From Pyxicephalus adspersus (Eukaryota; Chordata; Amphibia; Anura; Pyxicephalidae): a stretch of DNA of 64,000 bases. A program made the position numbers and the translations under genes. Under the pieces are notes generated by a model, which was not told where the DNA came from, did no database searches, and was given only the letters and a program-made list of their open reading frames with translations. The stretch's first letter is position 1; each line of letters opens with the position of its first letter. Below, in pieces: positions 46,453 to 57,790 of this stretch. Where the stretch lies: NCBI RefSeq assembly GCF_032062135.1, contig NC_092861.1:135295261-135359260 (forward strand), read 5' to 3'.

Positions 46453-47158
46453 TAGGGATGAGCAAGCGAGAATATTAGGTTTGTTCTCGCAGCAAATCGG
46501 GCCTTTCTCGCTTTCCGAAAATGTAAGCGAGCACGGCCTTCTGATTCGCCAAGAGGTTGAGCTCTCACCAAAAAGGAGGATTTCAAGGGCTGCATCATGC
46601 AGCCCTGGAAATTCTCTGCAATCCCCGGGCACTAAAGGTTAACTAACCTCCAGTGCCCCGGGGATCGCACACTGCAATCATTGAGAAGATGTCCAGCACA
46701 GGAGAACCTCCTGACATTGTAATAAAAGTATCTCTTACAAATGATACATTTGTATCTGTAACACATGTATCATTTGTAAGAAATACTTATATTACAATGT
46801 CAGGAGGTTCTCCTTTGCCGCGCATCTTCTCAATGATTGCAGCTGTGGCTGCATTCATTGAGAAGAGTATGCAATACCCGGGGCACTAGAGGTTAATTAA
46901 CCTCTAGTGCCAGGGATCACACACTGCCACGGCCGCATTCATTGAGAAGATTCCCAGGCACTTGAGGTTTTTAACCTCTAATGCCCCGGGGATCGCAAAC
47001 AGGAGGATTCCCTGGGAATCCTGTGAATCCCTTGTGAATCCTCCTGTTATAATTTCCTCAATCATCCGATGGTTTTGTGAAATCGGTTCGCCAAAATTTC
47101 GTGGAACCATTGGAAGTTCCAGGAAATTTTATCCCTCTGGCATTCTCGCTCATCGCTA
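46453..47158. mobile_element. hAT-like element of 706 bp with internal hairpin and modules
   Basis: Ends are 'tagggatgagcaagcgagaa' and 'attctcgctcatcgcta', near-complementary terminal repeats. The flanks CTCACCAC (46445-46452) and CCCACCAC (47159-47166) agree at 7 of 8 bases, as for a hAT target duplication. The interior repeats a module of 'cattgagaaga' and 'ggcact-gaggtt--ttaacctc' with 'gccccggggatcgca' about three times. There is no transposase. Confidence 0.7.
46672..46842. repeat. Long hairpin inside the 706-bp element
   Basis: Arms 46672-46749 and 46765-46842 (78 bp each) are close reverse complements ('ctgcaatcattgagaag', 'gagaacctcctgacattgta', 'cttacaaatgatacat'), separated by a 15-base loop. 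Confidence 0.85.
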
Positions 47159-47892
47159 CCCACCACTCAAGTCTCAGGAGAAAACCAGACTGCTGCTTAG
47201 ATTCTGCACCTTGGCCCTTCTCGGCTCACACCACTATTTTGCAGCACTATTTACCCCCCCCCACTAGAGGTTCTGTTTCTCCAAGTGTGACAGTAGGTCA
47301 GTAGATTTTAACAACTGTATATTGCTAGGTCTTTAATTAAAGCAGTGTTTTGGTGGGTGGTGAGCTTTTGTCATGATGAGCAAGAATCCGTAGCTTACCT
47401 GTGTTCAGCTGCCCTGTAGGGATCATAAGTCTGAGACCTGTCATCACATCGTCAGAGGAAACCACCATCTTTGCTGCCGACTCCACAGCATGAGCACAGC
47501 AATCTTCTTCAGCCACTGAATGGCCACTGTAATTCTTGTACATGTGCAGGAGTTCCATATTCCTCAGCGGGTGCCTCTGTATACGGCACCTTCACACACA
47601 TAGTCTGTTTTGAGTATTTTCTGTCTTAATTCATTTGCCCCAAGGTCAGCTGCAGCAGCTTCCCGATAATGACAGTGCTGGACTATGCTTACTTTTCTGG
47701 GACAGATTTATTGCTCTATTTGTGGGGAGACAAGGCTAGGCATACACTATGCAATTGAATTCTATTTCAATATTATAACCAATCCTATGATCAATGTAAA
47801 CCATTTCTTGCAGTTAACAAATATTTGATGTACCCACTTTTATTTGAATAGAATGGAAAAGCAGTGAGAAAAGCTAATCAAATATGATTGTT
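47159..47892. other. Non-coding DNA, nothing recognised
   Basis: The minus frame 47337-47558 and plus frames at 46962-47304 have no domain; the latter overlap the hAT-like element. Confidence 0.4.
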
Positions 47893-47930
47893 ATTACAGA
47901 GTCCCTATATAGCACCGACATTTAATGCAG
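47893..47930 (-). mobile_element. SINE or LINE 3' tail fragment at the edge of the gap
   Basis: 'ccctatatagcaccgacatt' plus 'taatgcag' corresponds in reverse to the 'cagcgctgcgtaatatgttg' and 'gcgctatataaat' tail. The remainder of the element is lost in the gap. Confidence 0.5.
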
Positions 47931-48239
47931 NNNNNNNNNNNNNNNNNNNNNNNNNNNNNNNNNNNNNNNNNNNNNNNNNNNNNNNNNNNNNNNNNNNNNN
48001 NNNNNNNNNNNNNNNNNNNNNNNNNNNNNNNNNNNNNNNNNNNNNNNNNNNNNNNNNNNNNNNNNNNNNNNNNNNNNNNNNNNNNNNNNNNNNNNNNNNN
48101 NNNNNNNNNNNNNNNNNNNNNNNNNNNNNNNNNNNNNNNNNNNNNNNNNNNNNNNNNNNNNNNNNNNNNNNNNNNNNNNNNNNNNNNNNNNNNNNNNNNN
48201 NNNNNNNNNNNNNNNNNNNNNNNNNNNNNNNNNNNNNNN
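47931..48239. other. Assembly gap (309 N)
   Basis: Undetermined bases following a partial SINE/LINE tail. Frames crossing it (47888-48484) are artefacts. Confidence 1.
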
Positions 48240-48829
48240 GCTCTTCTTTTTCCGTGCTTCTTCTCCTTCACTGACCAGTCACAGACTGAGGAAGGACAAA
48301 GACTTGCAAGTGTCCCTGAACTACAGCAGAAAAAATCAGGCCTCAAGCCCTGTCTTAGAGTTGTGCTGTGTGACAGAGCATTGTAAACCTCAGAAATGGA
48401 TGGAGAGAAATACATTTCCAATGTTTGTATTTCATTTGTGTAGTTAGCTGTTTGCATAAGGTTCCGTTTTATGTAACTAATCATAATTAAACCGGCACAG
48501 TACGAGAAACTGAAAAATCAATCAAGTTGCAAACTCCTACATTCCACCCAGGTGGGGTCATTTCCAGTGGGATCCCAGCATCCTTTAAAATACTAAGAAT
48601 GTGTGACAGTATCAGTATATTCTGTAATGCGGAACGATGCAGCTATTATTTCCATTTAATTCGGAGACAAACAGGCTCTGTTTATGCTACGGGTTTTAGA
48701 AAATCATATTTTATCAGCAGAGTGAAAAAAGTGGAACAAAATGTATCTAGCAGATAGAAGTCCTCCATCTACACAAACGCAAAAAAAGCCGGTTTTATTT
48801 ATTATTATTTTATTTCATAGTGAATATTT

Positions 48830-49110
48830 GTCAGCGTGAGACATCCGCTTCAATGATGCCATTGACTGACGTGCACAGCAGCAGTTCGGCTACTGGTCTT
48901 GATTTAATATTCATGTTAATAGCAAGCTGTCATAGAGAATGCATATTCTAATTGATAAATGAGGCTGCTATAGTATTATTGTCATAATGGATAATTCAAT
49001 GCCTCATTTTCTAGAGTTATTCTAATGGCTCGGGATAATATCTACATATCAGGAAGGGAAAAAAAAAAGTCAGCTGTGCATTTTAATTCAATGACACAGG
49101 CTTAGTATCT
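48830..49110. promoter_or_regulatory. Candidate conserved non-coding element 1
   Basis: About 280 bp of non-repetitive sequence dense in homeodomain-type and POU-like AT motifs ('aatattcatgttaatagc', 'tctaattgataaatgagg', 'cataatggataattcaatg') with no coding frame and no repeat hallmarks. The resemblance to vertebrate developmental enhancers is my inference and would need a cross-species comparison. Confidence 0.3.
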
Positions 49111-50714
49111 AGTTAAAGCCGCTCGAGAACAGTGAACTGGAAAAAAAGATTCCCTCGGGTGGGACAGGGAAAGAAGGTCTGCACACAGTAGTTTGAAACA
49201 TAACTTTAATTATTAAAAATCAATATTCAATTTACAGAGTACCTTGTTTTCAGATGACATCGACAGTGGATAATGTTGCAGTCTCTGTAAAAATGACTAT
49301 GATTCATTATTATTTGTTGGCTTTCCTTACTGATGGCAAATTAATAAATGTGGGGCAGATGTAAAATCATGTCCCAAGGGCCCACCAAAAAAAGAACATG
49401 CAATCTCCTGTATTTTTTTAATGTCTACTAGATTGAGCCTCTAGGGTGTTTTCTTATCAGGCAGATACCAGTGCTGGGTGAATGCTGCTGGACAACAGGT
49501 AACAGCACAGAAATGCCCCATAAAAAATTGTATTTATTCAGTTATACTTCTTTGTGAGACTCTAGGCATGTGCTAAAAGAAAGATTTTTCCATTTAATAC
49601 ATTTTTATAATTATTTTTTAATTAAAATGAATGATGCTCTACTGTTTTAAAAAGAAATTTGCTAAATCAAATATATAAGATTTTGGGAAAGGGTTTTTAA
49701 TAATGGGGTTATTAAAATAAAAAGAAAAAAGGACCAAAATGTTTATGAACAGTCAGAATCTAGGTTTTATTTTTCCTGAGAACATAAAAATAAATGTTAT
49801 TGGTATAATTTAATGCTTTGATTTGTTTTTTTTTTTTTAAAAAGCATTTAAACACCTTTTTTTGTGTTTTAGTAATCAACACATATTCATTATAATCTTC
49901 CTAATATAGAGCTAGCAAATGATAACAGGCTCGCTACAAAAATTAAAAAAAAAGAAAGTAACATTTCATTTTTTGAGTACTAATATGGCAGCATACTTAG
50001 GGTCATCTATGCTCTCCTGACCTTGTGGGACCACTTTCCCTAACCTCTGGAGATACCTTCAGTGTTCTTTCTTTGCTCGCCAGTCTTCTTTTAAAGTCAC
50101 ATGCATATGAAAAATCTTACTACCCCATCTGACCCTAGTTTAGCCTTTCTTGGGTGTAAGACTCTTATGTGGTCAGTAGACCAGGATTAATATAAAAACC
50201 TCTTTGTGCTATGGTATATCTTTTGCTTAAATGTAAATAACTGAGCATTTTTTCCTTTTTTATTTCCTTTTTTTCTTTTACTTGCTTGTTGTGCCTGGAA
50301 TATATTGTTGGGTATCAGAGTTGTGTGAAATTGGGCATATTGTGATAATACTGTTGCCCCTTCCAGCATATACTGTGGCTCACTTTCCACATTGTCTATT
50401 GCTAGACAGTGGGAGATTTTGCATCATTTCAGTCTACTCATGGATATTCTGACCTGGAACTATGTCTTGCATGGCAGACTGCTGAGTTTTAATGATCCAT
50501 GGTCTGGTAGGCAATGGCTAATCAGCTTGTTGCTCTGTATCTTCCACATCTGGAGACATTCCAAGAGCCTTAAGCACAAATCCAGGCTTGGATAACCTCT
50601 TTCCATTGGAGGAACCCTGGAACAACTCTCTACAGAATTCTACCGGGAGTCCAGGTTGGAAGGTGAAACCATGCCCAGGTTCAATTTTAGAAGCCAGAGC
50701 TGCCTTTTATTATT
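49111..50714. other. AT-rich DNA, nothing recognised
   Basis: Homopolymer A/T runs near 49830-49960 and 50250-50280. No supported gene. Confidence 0.45.
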
Positions 50715-50985
50715 AAGAGAGAAATTTTGTGATTAGTAAAGCTTTTTTTTGGAGAAAGGAACACACAATGTCCTTTATGCAATAAAACATACTTACCTGA
50801 TCTTCTTATGAAAAAGGCTGCACATGCAAAGATCAACTATCAAGTTGGAAATGTGCTGGGTATCCCAGCATTCCATGAGGCTGCAGGACTAAATGGACTC
50901 CCGAGCATGCTTAGAAGTTATCCCAGTCAGCCAAGATGGCCAAAGATCAAAACCTGGAAGAATGCAAAAAAGAAGATGGTGGTAC
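50715..50985 (+). mobile_element. MITE-like family A copy
   Basis: Has 'aggaacacacaatgtccttt' followed by 'atgcaataaaacatacttac', then 'gggtatcccagcattccatg', 'cgagcatgcttagaagttat' and 'cagccaagatggccaaagat'. This shows the same order of blocks as 10386 and 21350. Confidence 0.6.
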
Positions 50986-51131
50986 CTGATTTTCTCTCCC
51001 ATTTACTGAAATCAAATTACTCCTCTTCTAGTTTTTTCATTATTAGTTATTATCCTTTACTGCTGCTGACAATAAATCAAAAACCTCAGCTTGGTTGTAT
51101 TGATTCTGTGTTCGTGCATGCACACCATTAG

Positions 51132-51690
51132 CACAGGAGGTACAAAAAAGTCATGGCGTCCGTTTTCTGGGACAAAGATGGTATTCTGTTGGTGGACTAT
51201 CTACCTCAGGGCTCTAGTATCACTGGACAGTATTATGCTAACCTCCCGGACCAGCTGAAGGAGGCAATTAAGGTGAAATGCTGTGGAAAGTCGACCAAAG
51301 GGATCCTTTTTTTGCATGACAATGCGCCTACGCATACGTCCAACGTTGTGGCTGCCGAATTAAACACCGTGGGTTTTCAGTCGGTCCACCATCCCCCCCA
51401 CTTACCTGACCTGGGCCATTCTGACTATTATCTGTTCACAAATTTGAAGAAACACCTGATGGGGCAACGTTTTAAGGACATTTCTGACTTCAAAGACGCT
51501 GCTGAGAGCTGGTTTGTGGCCCAACCGAAGGATTTTTATTTGAACAGTCTAGAAAAGCTTCAACTACGCTGTACCAAGTGCATCAGTCTCAGGGGGGAAT
51601 ATGTTGAATAAATGTGTTATTTCATTAATCTGGCTCTCTTCTTTCTCCGCAAAGCCAGGAACCTCTCAGCACCCCCCAAACATTTAGAAA
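51132..51690 (+). pseudogene. mariner transposase, 5'-truncated
   Basis: The 152-codon frame (Met at 51153, in-frame sequence from 51132) covers the catalytic half of a mariner transposase. It opens with V-F-W-D-K-D-G (first Asp region), then L-H-D-N-A-P-T-H-T-S with the second Asp, and 34 residues later the third Asp in H-S-D-Y-Y-L-F, giving an intact DD34D spacing. It ends with the usual C-terminal I-S-L-R-G-E-Y-V-E and stop. The motif normally reading Y-S-P-D-L-A-P is changed to H-L-P-D-L-G-H. The N-terminal helix-turn-helix half and the 5' terminal repeat are missing. The 3' UTR ('tctggctctcttctttctcc', 'gcaaagccaggaacctctca') is retained. It cannot transpose by itself. Confidence 0.9.
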
Positions 51691-52914
51691 AATAGATCAG
51701 GCCCAGTATACTTGAAGCACAGTCACAGTGTCCAAGAAACAGGACTAATCCCTTTCAGCAGAAATAAGCACTGTGTGTGAAGAAAGTAAGGTAAGGCTTT
51801 ACCTAAAACACTTTTCTGCTGACTGCATCTGGTATTGCCAAATACACATTCAGTTAAATAGCTGCTTTATAAACTGTTTCTGTTGTGCTGCTTTTGATTC
51901 AATAATAAAATTATACATTATCATAATCTTACAATTGGTGACCATGAGCAACAACATTTTGTTACTTTTTTGAACTAATAGGTTCTATTTTATGGAGGTC
52001 TTTTGTATTTCCAGTGCACTGCCATCAATCAGGCTTTGAACTTTGCAGAAACAGTCTTCCCGCCAAACAGCTTTTATTTTCATCCTGGCAGCAAAGCTAG
52101 GTCAATCTAGTATAAACTCTGCAATCTTACACAAATTCAATGGAGTGAGGATACTAAGCAATGGATCATATGATAAGATGCTGCAGTCCCATTCAGAAAC
52201 ATTGTAGCCTGCTGAATAAACATCACTATACTGTGCAACTGTGATTTTGCTATGTCCTCCCCAACACTCAGTGTTAATAAAGGCAAACCTTACAGCTTCC
52301 ATTCTTACAGCTTGGATCATTACACTATTTTTCCAATTTGGAATGATGATACAGTCATTTTCTTGCTGTTAAAGTCTACAGTATGCAGTTTAGTTGGCAT
52401 TTCTGTTGATTGCTGTTTGAAATATTAGTAGTGACAGCCACATTTTGTGCTGTCAATGAAATAGGTAGGTTTATATTAGGATCAGTTTATATTCAAGTAT
52501 ATACAGTAAGTTATGTGTGTGCAAATGTAAATGCAAAAGTAACAACATTTTAACATGTCTCTTACTCTTAAGCCAAAAAATATCTTTTTTTTTAATTCTC
52601 TAAAGCAGGGTTCTTGTTAAAAGACTAGTTATGAATATTTAATTTTGAATATCTTACTCTAAGGGGAATCACTGACAAATATTACAAATATTTAGTCATT
52701 CTGACGATTCATTACTAGTCATATAGTAGAACTTACATGAACCTGAATTTATTTGAAGTATAAATTCTGTAATTCTCAGGACAGGGGTACTCAGAGAGGA
52801 ATGGGTCAGCATTCTTAACCAATCCAGTGTCTTCTGTTTACAGGGAACTTGCTTACAGCAAGGACGAACACAAGAATAACCTCATCATTTTGCTGAAGTA
52901 AACTAATAAAAAAA
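51691..52914. other. Non-coding DNA with one unexplained open frame
   Basis: The minus strand carries an 87-codon stop-free stretch at about 52102-52365 bounded by AG and GT (see findings). Otherwise AT-rich sequence without recognised repeats. Confidence 0.35.
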
Positions 52915-53345
52915 AAAACACCTTTACTTTCACAGATCTGTTGCCTGGATAAGGTCTCACGTTGTCCTGTAATCCGCCTTCGACCTGGTGCAGAGGAAGC
53001 ACTGGAGGAAGCATCTTCTTTCTCCTTCTTCCGACTTCTGCCTACATTAGGCCAATCTCACACTGTGCAGGCACAAAATCAGGTGATGTAACCTGCTGTA
53101 AATGGGGAAAAAGCTTGCACAGTGAGATCAACAGTTTTTTCTCCCCATTAAAGAAAAAGCTCCTTCTACGCATGCCCGATCTCAAGGGAGCAGCAAGACG
53201 TCACCTATTCCAAGAGGCTCTACGCTCCCATTCAAGCAGGGGAGGGGTTTTAACCCTTCCAAAAAGAAGGTAATTATCACCTTACATTAAAGGGTTGTCT
53301 ACCTGTTTATGTAAAGTAAAAGTTCTGGCAATAGGTCCGCTTTAC
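52915..53345 (+). mobile_element. MITE-like family B copy
   Basis: Contains 'ttctccttcttccgacttct', 'gcctacattaggcc', 'aatcaggtgatgtaacctgc', 'tgcacagtgagatcaaca' and 'tacgcatgcccgatctcaag', in the same order as 8807-9245. The 103-codon plus frame (52962-53273) lies in it and has no domain. Confidence 0.55.
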
Positions 53346-54426
53346 TGTCCAATCAGAAGCTAGGGTCAGTTGTGAACCATCAGGCTGCTGTGCTGAGAAG
53401 TCTAAGATCTGTATGCGGTGTCTTGCAGGCCTGCCTTGTTCAAGAAGCTGGCTTAACAATATTCAAAATTATTTGGAAACAACACACACACATATATATA
53501 TATATATTGTCTGCCAGGAGTTTAAATCCAGGTTACAGATTCTTTTGTGATCGAGAGGAAGAAAATTACAGAAGAGCAGTTAAAGCTTCCTTTGTTAAAA
53601 ATCAAAACATGGAAGCAATTTCCCAGCGAATTTAATACCAAAACATGAATTTAAGTTGCTATCTGTAATTATCTCCCATGTAATTTCTGAAGTACAGAGC
53701 TGTGTGGGCGTTGTAGTCAGCAAAAGCAGATCAGGAACTAGTTTGAGACATACTCTTCCTGTTTGTTGCTACAGAATGAATTTATACAAAGATAGATAGC
53801 AAGGAAAGGAATGGAAATATTATTTCTCATATCCCTAAATATGTAGGATATATATACATTAAGCTGTTTACATTACCATACATTTAGGGATAAAAAAAAA
53901 TTCTGTCCACTTTGCAGTTTGCTATATTGGTAGCTTAAGCATATAAATCTCTCTTTTGTAATCTGCTTTAGTAGACAGAAAAAGGTCAGCATCCGACGGA
54001 GAAAACGATGAAGAAATTCAATCCATTGTTGATCCCATTGGCTGCACCACTGATGAATACTCCCGTTAACTGTGCATAGACTTGCATGCACACTCGCACA
54101 TTCCAAAACACTTGTTTGATGAATGAGTGTCAAATTGATGTAAAAGCAGATAGATTTGAAAGTATAAATAGGAGCTTTAGTGGAAATGAATATTTTATTA
54201 AATGCACAGTATCATTTAGCACTGTTTATTGCTGGCGGAATAACAGGAAAGGGCAGAGCAATGAATCACCTATAAATTGTCTAACTATTGTCTGTGCTAC
54301 TTTTGACTTGCAGATCATGGATTCTTCAAGGAGGTAACTTATTCAGTCTCTTCCACTTACAGTATGAACATAAGACTGAGGAAAAACAGAAAGAGAACCA
54401 AAAGATAAAAATGACTACAGGTTAGT
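53346..54426. other. Non-coding DNA, nothing firmly recognised
   Basis: A short (TA)n tract lies near 53490-53508. Frames at 53372-53635 (plus) and 53873-54133 (minus) have no known domain. Confidence 0.4.
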
Positions 54427-55048
54427 GCAGTGTTTCTCAACCAGGGATCCTTCAGAGATTGCCAAGGGGTTCTTTGAGCAATGATCAATTTGTACCTCTC
54501 AGGTCAATTTAAAGCACAAGTCTTATAAAAAAAATACCACTTACCCTCTGTCCCCCCTCAATCTGATTCCAGCTGGTCCCACATTTTTTCTTTCTGGCAC
54601 AGAAGAATCAGTGGGCGCTGACAAGTTCCTTCTTCTCCTTCCGGGTTTGTCTTAGATCACCGGATCCTGTGGCGTGAGATTGGGTCATGTTTCCACCTGA
54701 AAATGTAAAAAAAGAGTGCAGATCTTACTGAGCATGCGTGAGATCAGTAATTTTTTATCCTGGGAAAGTCTCTTCTGCGCATATTAGACTTTGAAGAAGC
54801 AGCCCGAAGATTTCTGGGTATTTATCCCAGTTGTCTTTGGGTTTCCTATTTCATCTATACTGACACGGTGTTAAAGACAGAAGGGGAAGGGTCCTCCCCA
54901 AAAACTAAAAAAAATAGGTATTTTTAAAAAAGAAAAACATTTTATCATTATATAAATGGGTTAGCCACCTTTTAAGTTAATGTAAAAAAAAGTCAAGATA
55001 AGTCTGCCTTAACCCTCCTCCCCCCAATCATCTTTTTGGCTATCAGTA
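54427..55048 (+). mobile_element. hAT-like MITE family D split by a nested family B insertion
   Basis: Family D starts 'cagtgtttctcaaccaggga' and runs to about 54522 ('caggtcaattt'). It resumes at about 55022 with 'aatcatctttttggctatca' and 'gtaagggttacagtg', which is the next block of the intact copies. Between them, 54523-55018 is a family B-like element ('ccttcttctccttccgggtt', 'gagcatgcgtgagatcagta'). Confidence 0.65.
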
Positions 55049-55074
55049 AGGGTTACAGTGATGGTAAGTATCAG

Positions 55075-55290
55075 GACACAAGAAGGTTTGATGCTAGGAT
55101 TAGGACTGGGGGTGAGTAAAGGTAATATACAATTAATGGTTAGTGGTAGAGTACTGGTAGGGTCCACAGTTGGTTATAGGGAGAATTCAGCAAGATTAGT
55201 GTTAGAGTTACAGGAAAGTTTGGTGTTAGGGAACAGTGAGGGTTAGTGTTAGGATATGGGCTTAGTTAGTGTTGGGGTATAAAATAAGAT
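55075..55290 (+). repeat. Degenerate GTTAG-rich minisatellite
   Basis: About 215 bp of irregularly repeated phrases such as 'gttagtgttagga', 'tggttagtggtag', 'agtgttagagtta' and 'ttggtgttaggga'. It resembles a decayed tandem array with a roughly 10-20 bp period rather than a true TTAGGG telomere block. Confidence 0.55.
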
Positions 55291-57539
55291 TAGCGCAGGG
55301 AGCTTCAGGGTTACATAGAGGTGCTAACAGTCTAGTGCTAAATAAAGTGCTGAAAGTCATGTGCAAATTTCTATGGCCAGGGAGAATCAAATACCAAAGG
55401 CTGAATTGGCAAATTCTGAGTACTTTATTTTGGAAACAGATAAAATAATAAAAATGTCATTAGTTCATACAAAAACTGTTAGGAGTCTCACAGAAACAAA
55501 TTAACTATATGCAGACGACAGATTGCCTTAATGTGAGTAATAAGACTTGTGTTAACAGCTGAGCCCCCCCCTCCCCCCACAGCGTTGACAGGTACAACCA
55601 AACCCACATAGTGCCAGATTAGCTAAATTCTGGAAGCAGATGAGACAGCTAACTGTAATTCAACTTTGCAAAATTCAGTTCTTCTAGTTACAAAACGTTT
55701 GCTTTGCACCTTAGGAATGTGTGAATGTGTGAATGACATAAGTACTGACAGGAACACAAGCTATCGAAAATCTATTTTTTACCCTGTTTATTTATTTAAA
55801 ATTATGTCCATGATAGGAAGGTGCATAAATAGAAGGAAATATATGTTCTTCTCTGTTGTAGCAAAAGGTAAATCATTTTTTTCAAACTGCTATGCTAAAA
55901 CTGCCCATAAGACTCAGCTTTTGAGTTCCAAACATTTTGCCAAATTTACCATGGTGGTCATGAAAGCCTATGGGAGACAAATCTTGTACTTAAATTCTGG
56001 TAATTTGTAGGGTTAACATGTATATTACTGTAAAAAAAAGGTATGGGGAGCCAGGTACTGCAATGGGGACATGCATACCAAGCAAAGAGATAGTATTTTC
56101 TTTGAGGGCAACATTGTTAAAAACTGTAGGTAGTGGTGTTTTTTATTTAAAATAAACATGTAGAACTAGCTATGGATAGACCTCCATGCCTAACAGTAAT
56201 TTGAGCCTAGGCAAAAAGACAGGGTCCCCAGAGTGTGGGTTTATGACACCCTGGACATACAGCCAGTAGGTTGGATGACCATAAAGGCCTCCTGTCCAAA
56301 ATGGATATTGCATCCAAAGTTTTTTTCCATAACTAATATTTTTTGCATTGACTGCAGAAACTGAACTTTTCCAATATAGCCAAAGTCAGTTGCTTTCCCT
56401 TTGGAGAGTTTGTTGGTATACACCGAATAGATCATCTTGGATTTTTGTACTTCTGGGGCACCTGATGTTAAACCTAATGTATGTGGCAGTGCTTTTAGAT
56501 GGATCAATTTATAAATGTTTCAGGTAACTAGACATTTTGTACATGTTTGATTTGATTCATAACTCATAGATCTGCCAAAAAAATACTTTGTGTATGTTGT
56601 AAGCCTAAATGTGACGTAAAGAGCAAAATGACTTACTGTATTGTTTCATTCCTTCTCTTTGCTTCAGCTCCCCCACAGCCTGTTCCATGAACTACTTCTT
56701 TCTGCAGTTGCATGCACAGATATCTCAAACAATGCAGGAGCAATAGTCTCCAACAGTAAGTAAAGGAAGCTAGGGGCCCATCAACAATGCACAGGTTAGA
56801 TGGAAACAGAGCTGCATTGTCCGCTGGGAGAGGGAGAGATAAGGTAAGTTATCTTGCGCAGGACATCCCCATAGGTATAATTGGGCATTTACCCTTGCAG
56901 TGGGGGTGGGTATTTTTTTGGCCAGATCATGGAGTTCAGTTATAAAGGGAATTTCCTAGAATAGCCATTGGCTGGCATAGCTGAAGCTCCTATCCAGACC
57001 TACAGGCTACAATTTTTGCAGATGTGTGTTATGTCTTTAACCAAGGTTCCCTAAAGGCACTTATGGGTCGGCACCAAGGATAGCAAGTTTATAAGGGGCA
57101 GGTTGTCAAAATTTACCAAATCTATAAGGGCTTATTAGAGTTCAACAGTACTAATCGTAGCTTTCGATTCTTTTTGTTTGCAAGTTTGTACAAATGAATT
57201 CTAGCTATAAAGTAAATCAGACCCAATGCCATATATAAAGTCACCACATGCTGTCATCATTTGGTTGTGCCCAGGGCAACATAATAATTAAATACTGCTC
57301 TGTCTGAAACTATAACCAGAGAAAAAGTGAAATCTTTTAGCACAGTGTATAGGAAAAGGACAAATATCCCATCATCCCTCTTACCGGAACCATAAAAAAT
57401 GAATGTACCAGCTTTGTAAAATGACTAAAGCAAGAATATAAAGGTTGGATATGTGTAGTTTGATAAAATCCACTCAGGTCTCCAAGGATTTCAGAGTTAG
57501 CTTAGGAGTCCATACCATGGTGTCCTGGTACATTGTAAT
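55291..57539. other. Non-coding DNA, nothing recognised
   Basis: The plus frame 55666-56010 (114 codons) and minus frame 56241-56507 (88 codons) show no known domain and lack convincing splice sites. Confidence 0.4.
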
Positions 57540-57790
57540 AAAGGTTATATTTTGCACATTAATGTGCATTTCATTAGGCAGACTATTCAAATCAATGTGT
57601 TGGCAATGCACAAAACCAAAAAAAGTATGCACCATATTGGCAACTCACCAATACCCATGTGTATTGGTGCTGTGTTGAATTTGGCTACCCCATCTATTAG
57701 GGTGCCATTCAAAATGGACCCACCGCAGTAGAGAAATGTGTTTCTGGCCCTAACACTTTCTGGCAGCCAAATAATACATTTTATACAATA
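57540..57790 (+). repeat. Unclassified dispersed repeat, copy 1
   Basis: Contains 'gtattggtgctgtgttgaat' and 'agggtgccattcaaaatgg', which align with the minus strand of 61660-61960 ('cattggtgtgttgggttgaa', 'taatggcacacc'). Confidence 0.45.

Noticed and set aside
47888..48484. Long frames of 128-196 codons
   Set aside because: They span the second N gap, so the open length is an artefact.
53953..54056. Plus-strand open stretch after a possible acceptor, acidic peptide ending in a stop
   Set aside because: Only about 33 codons between stops, expected by chance in this much DNA; no recognisable similarity.
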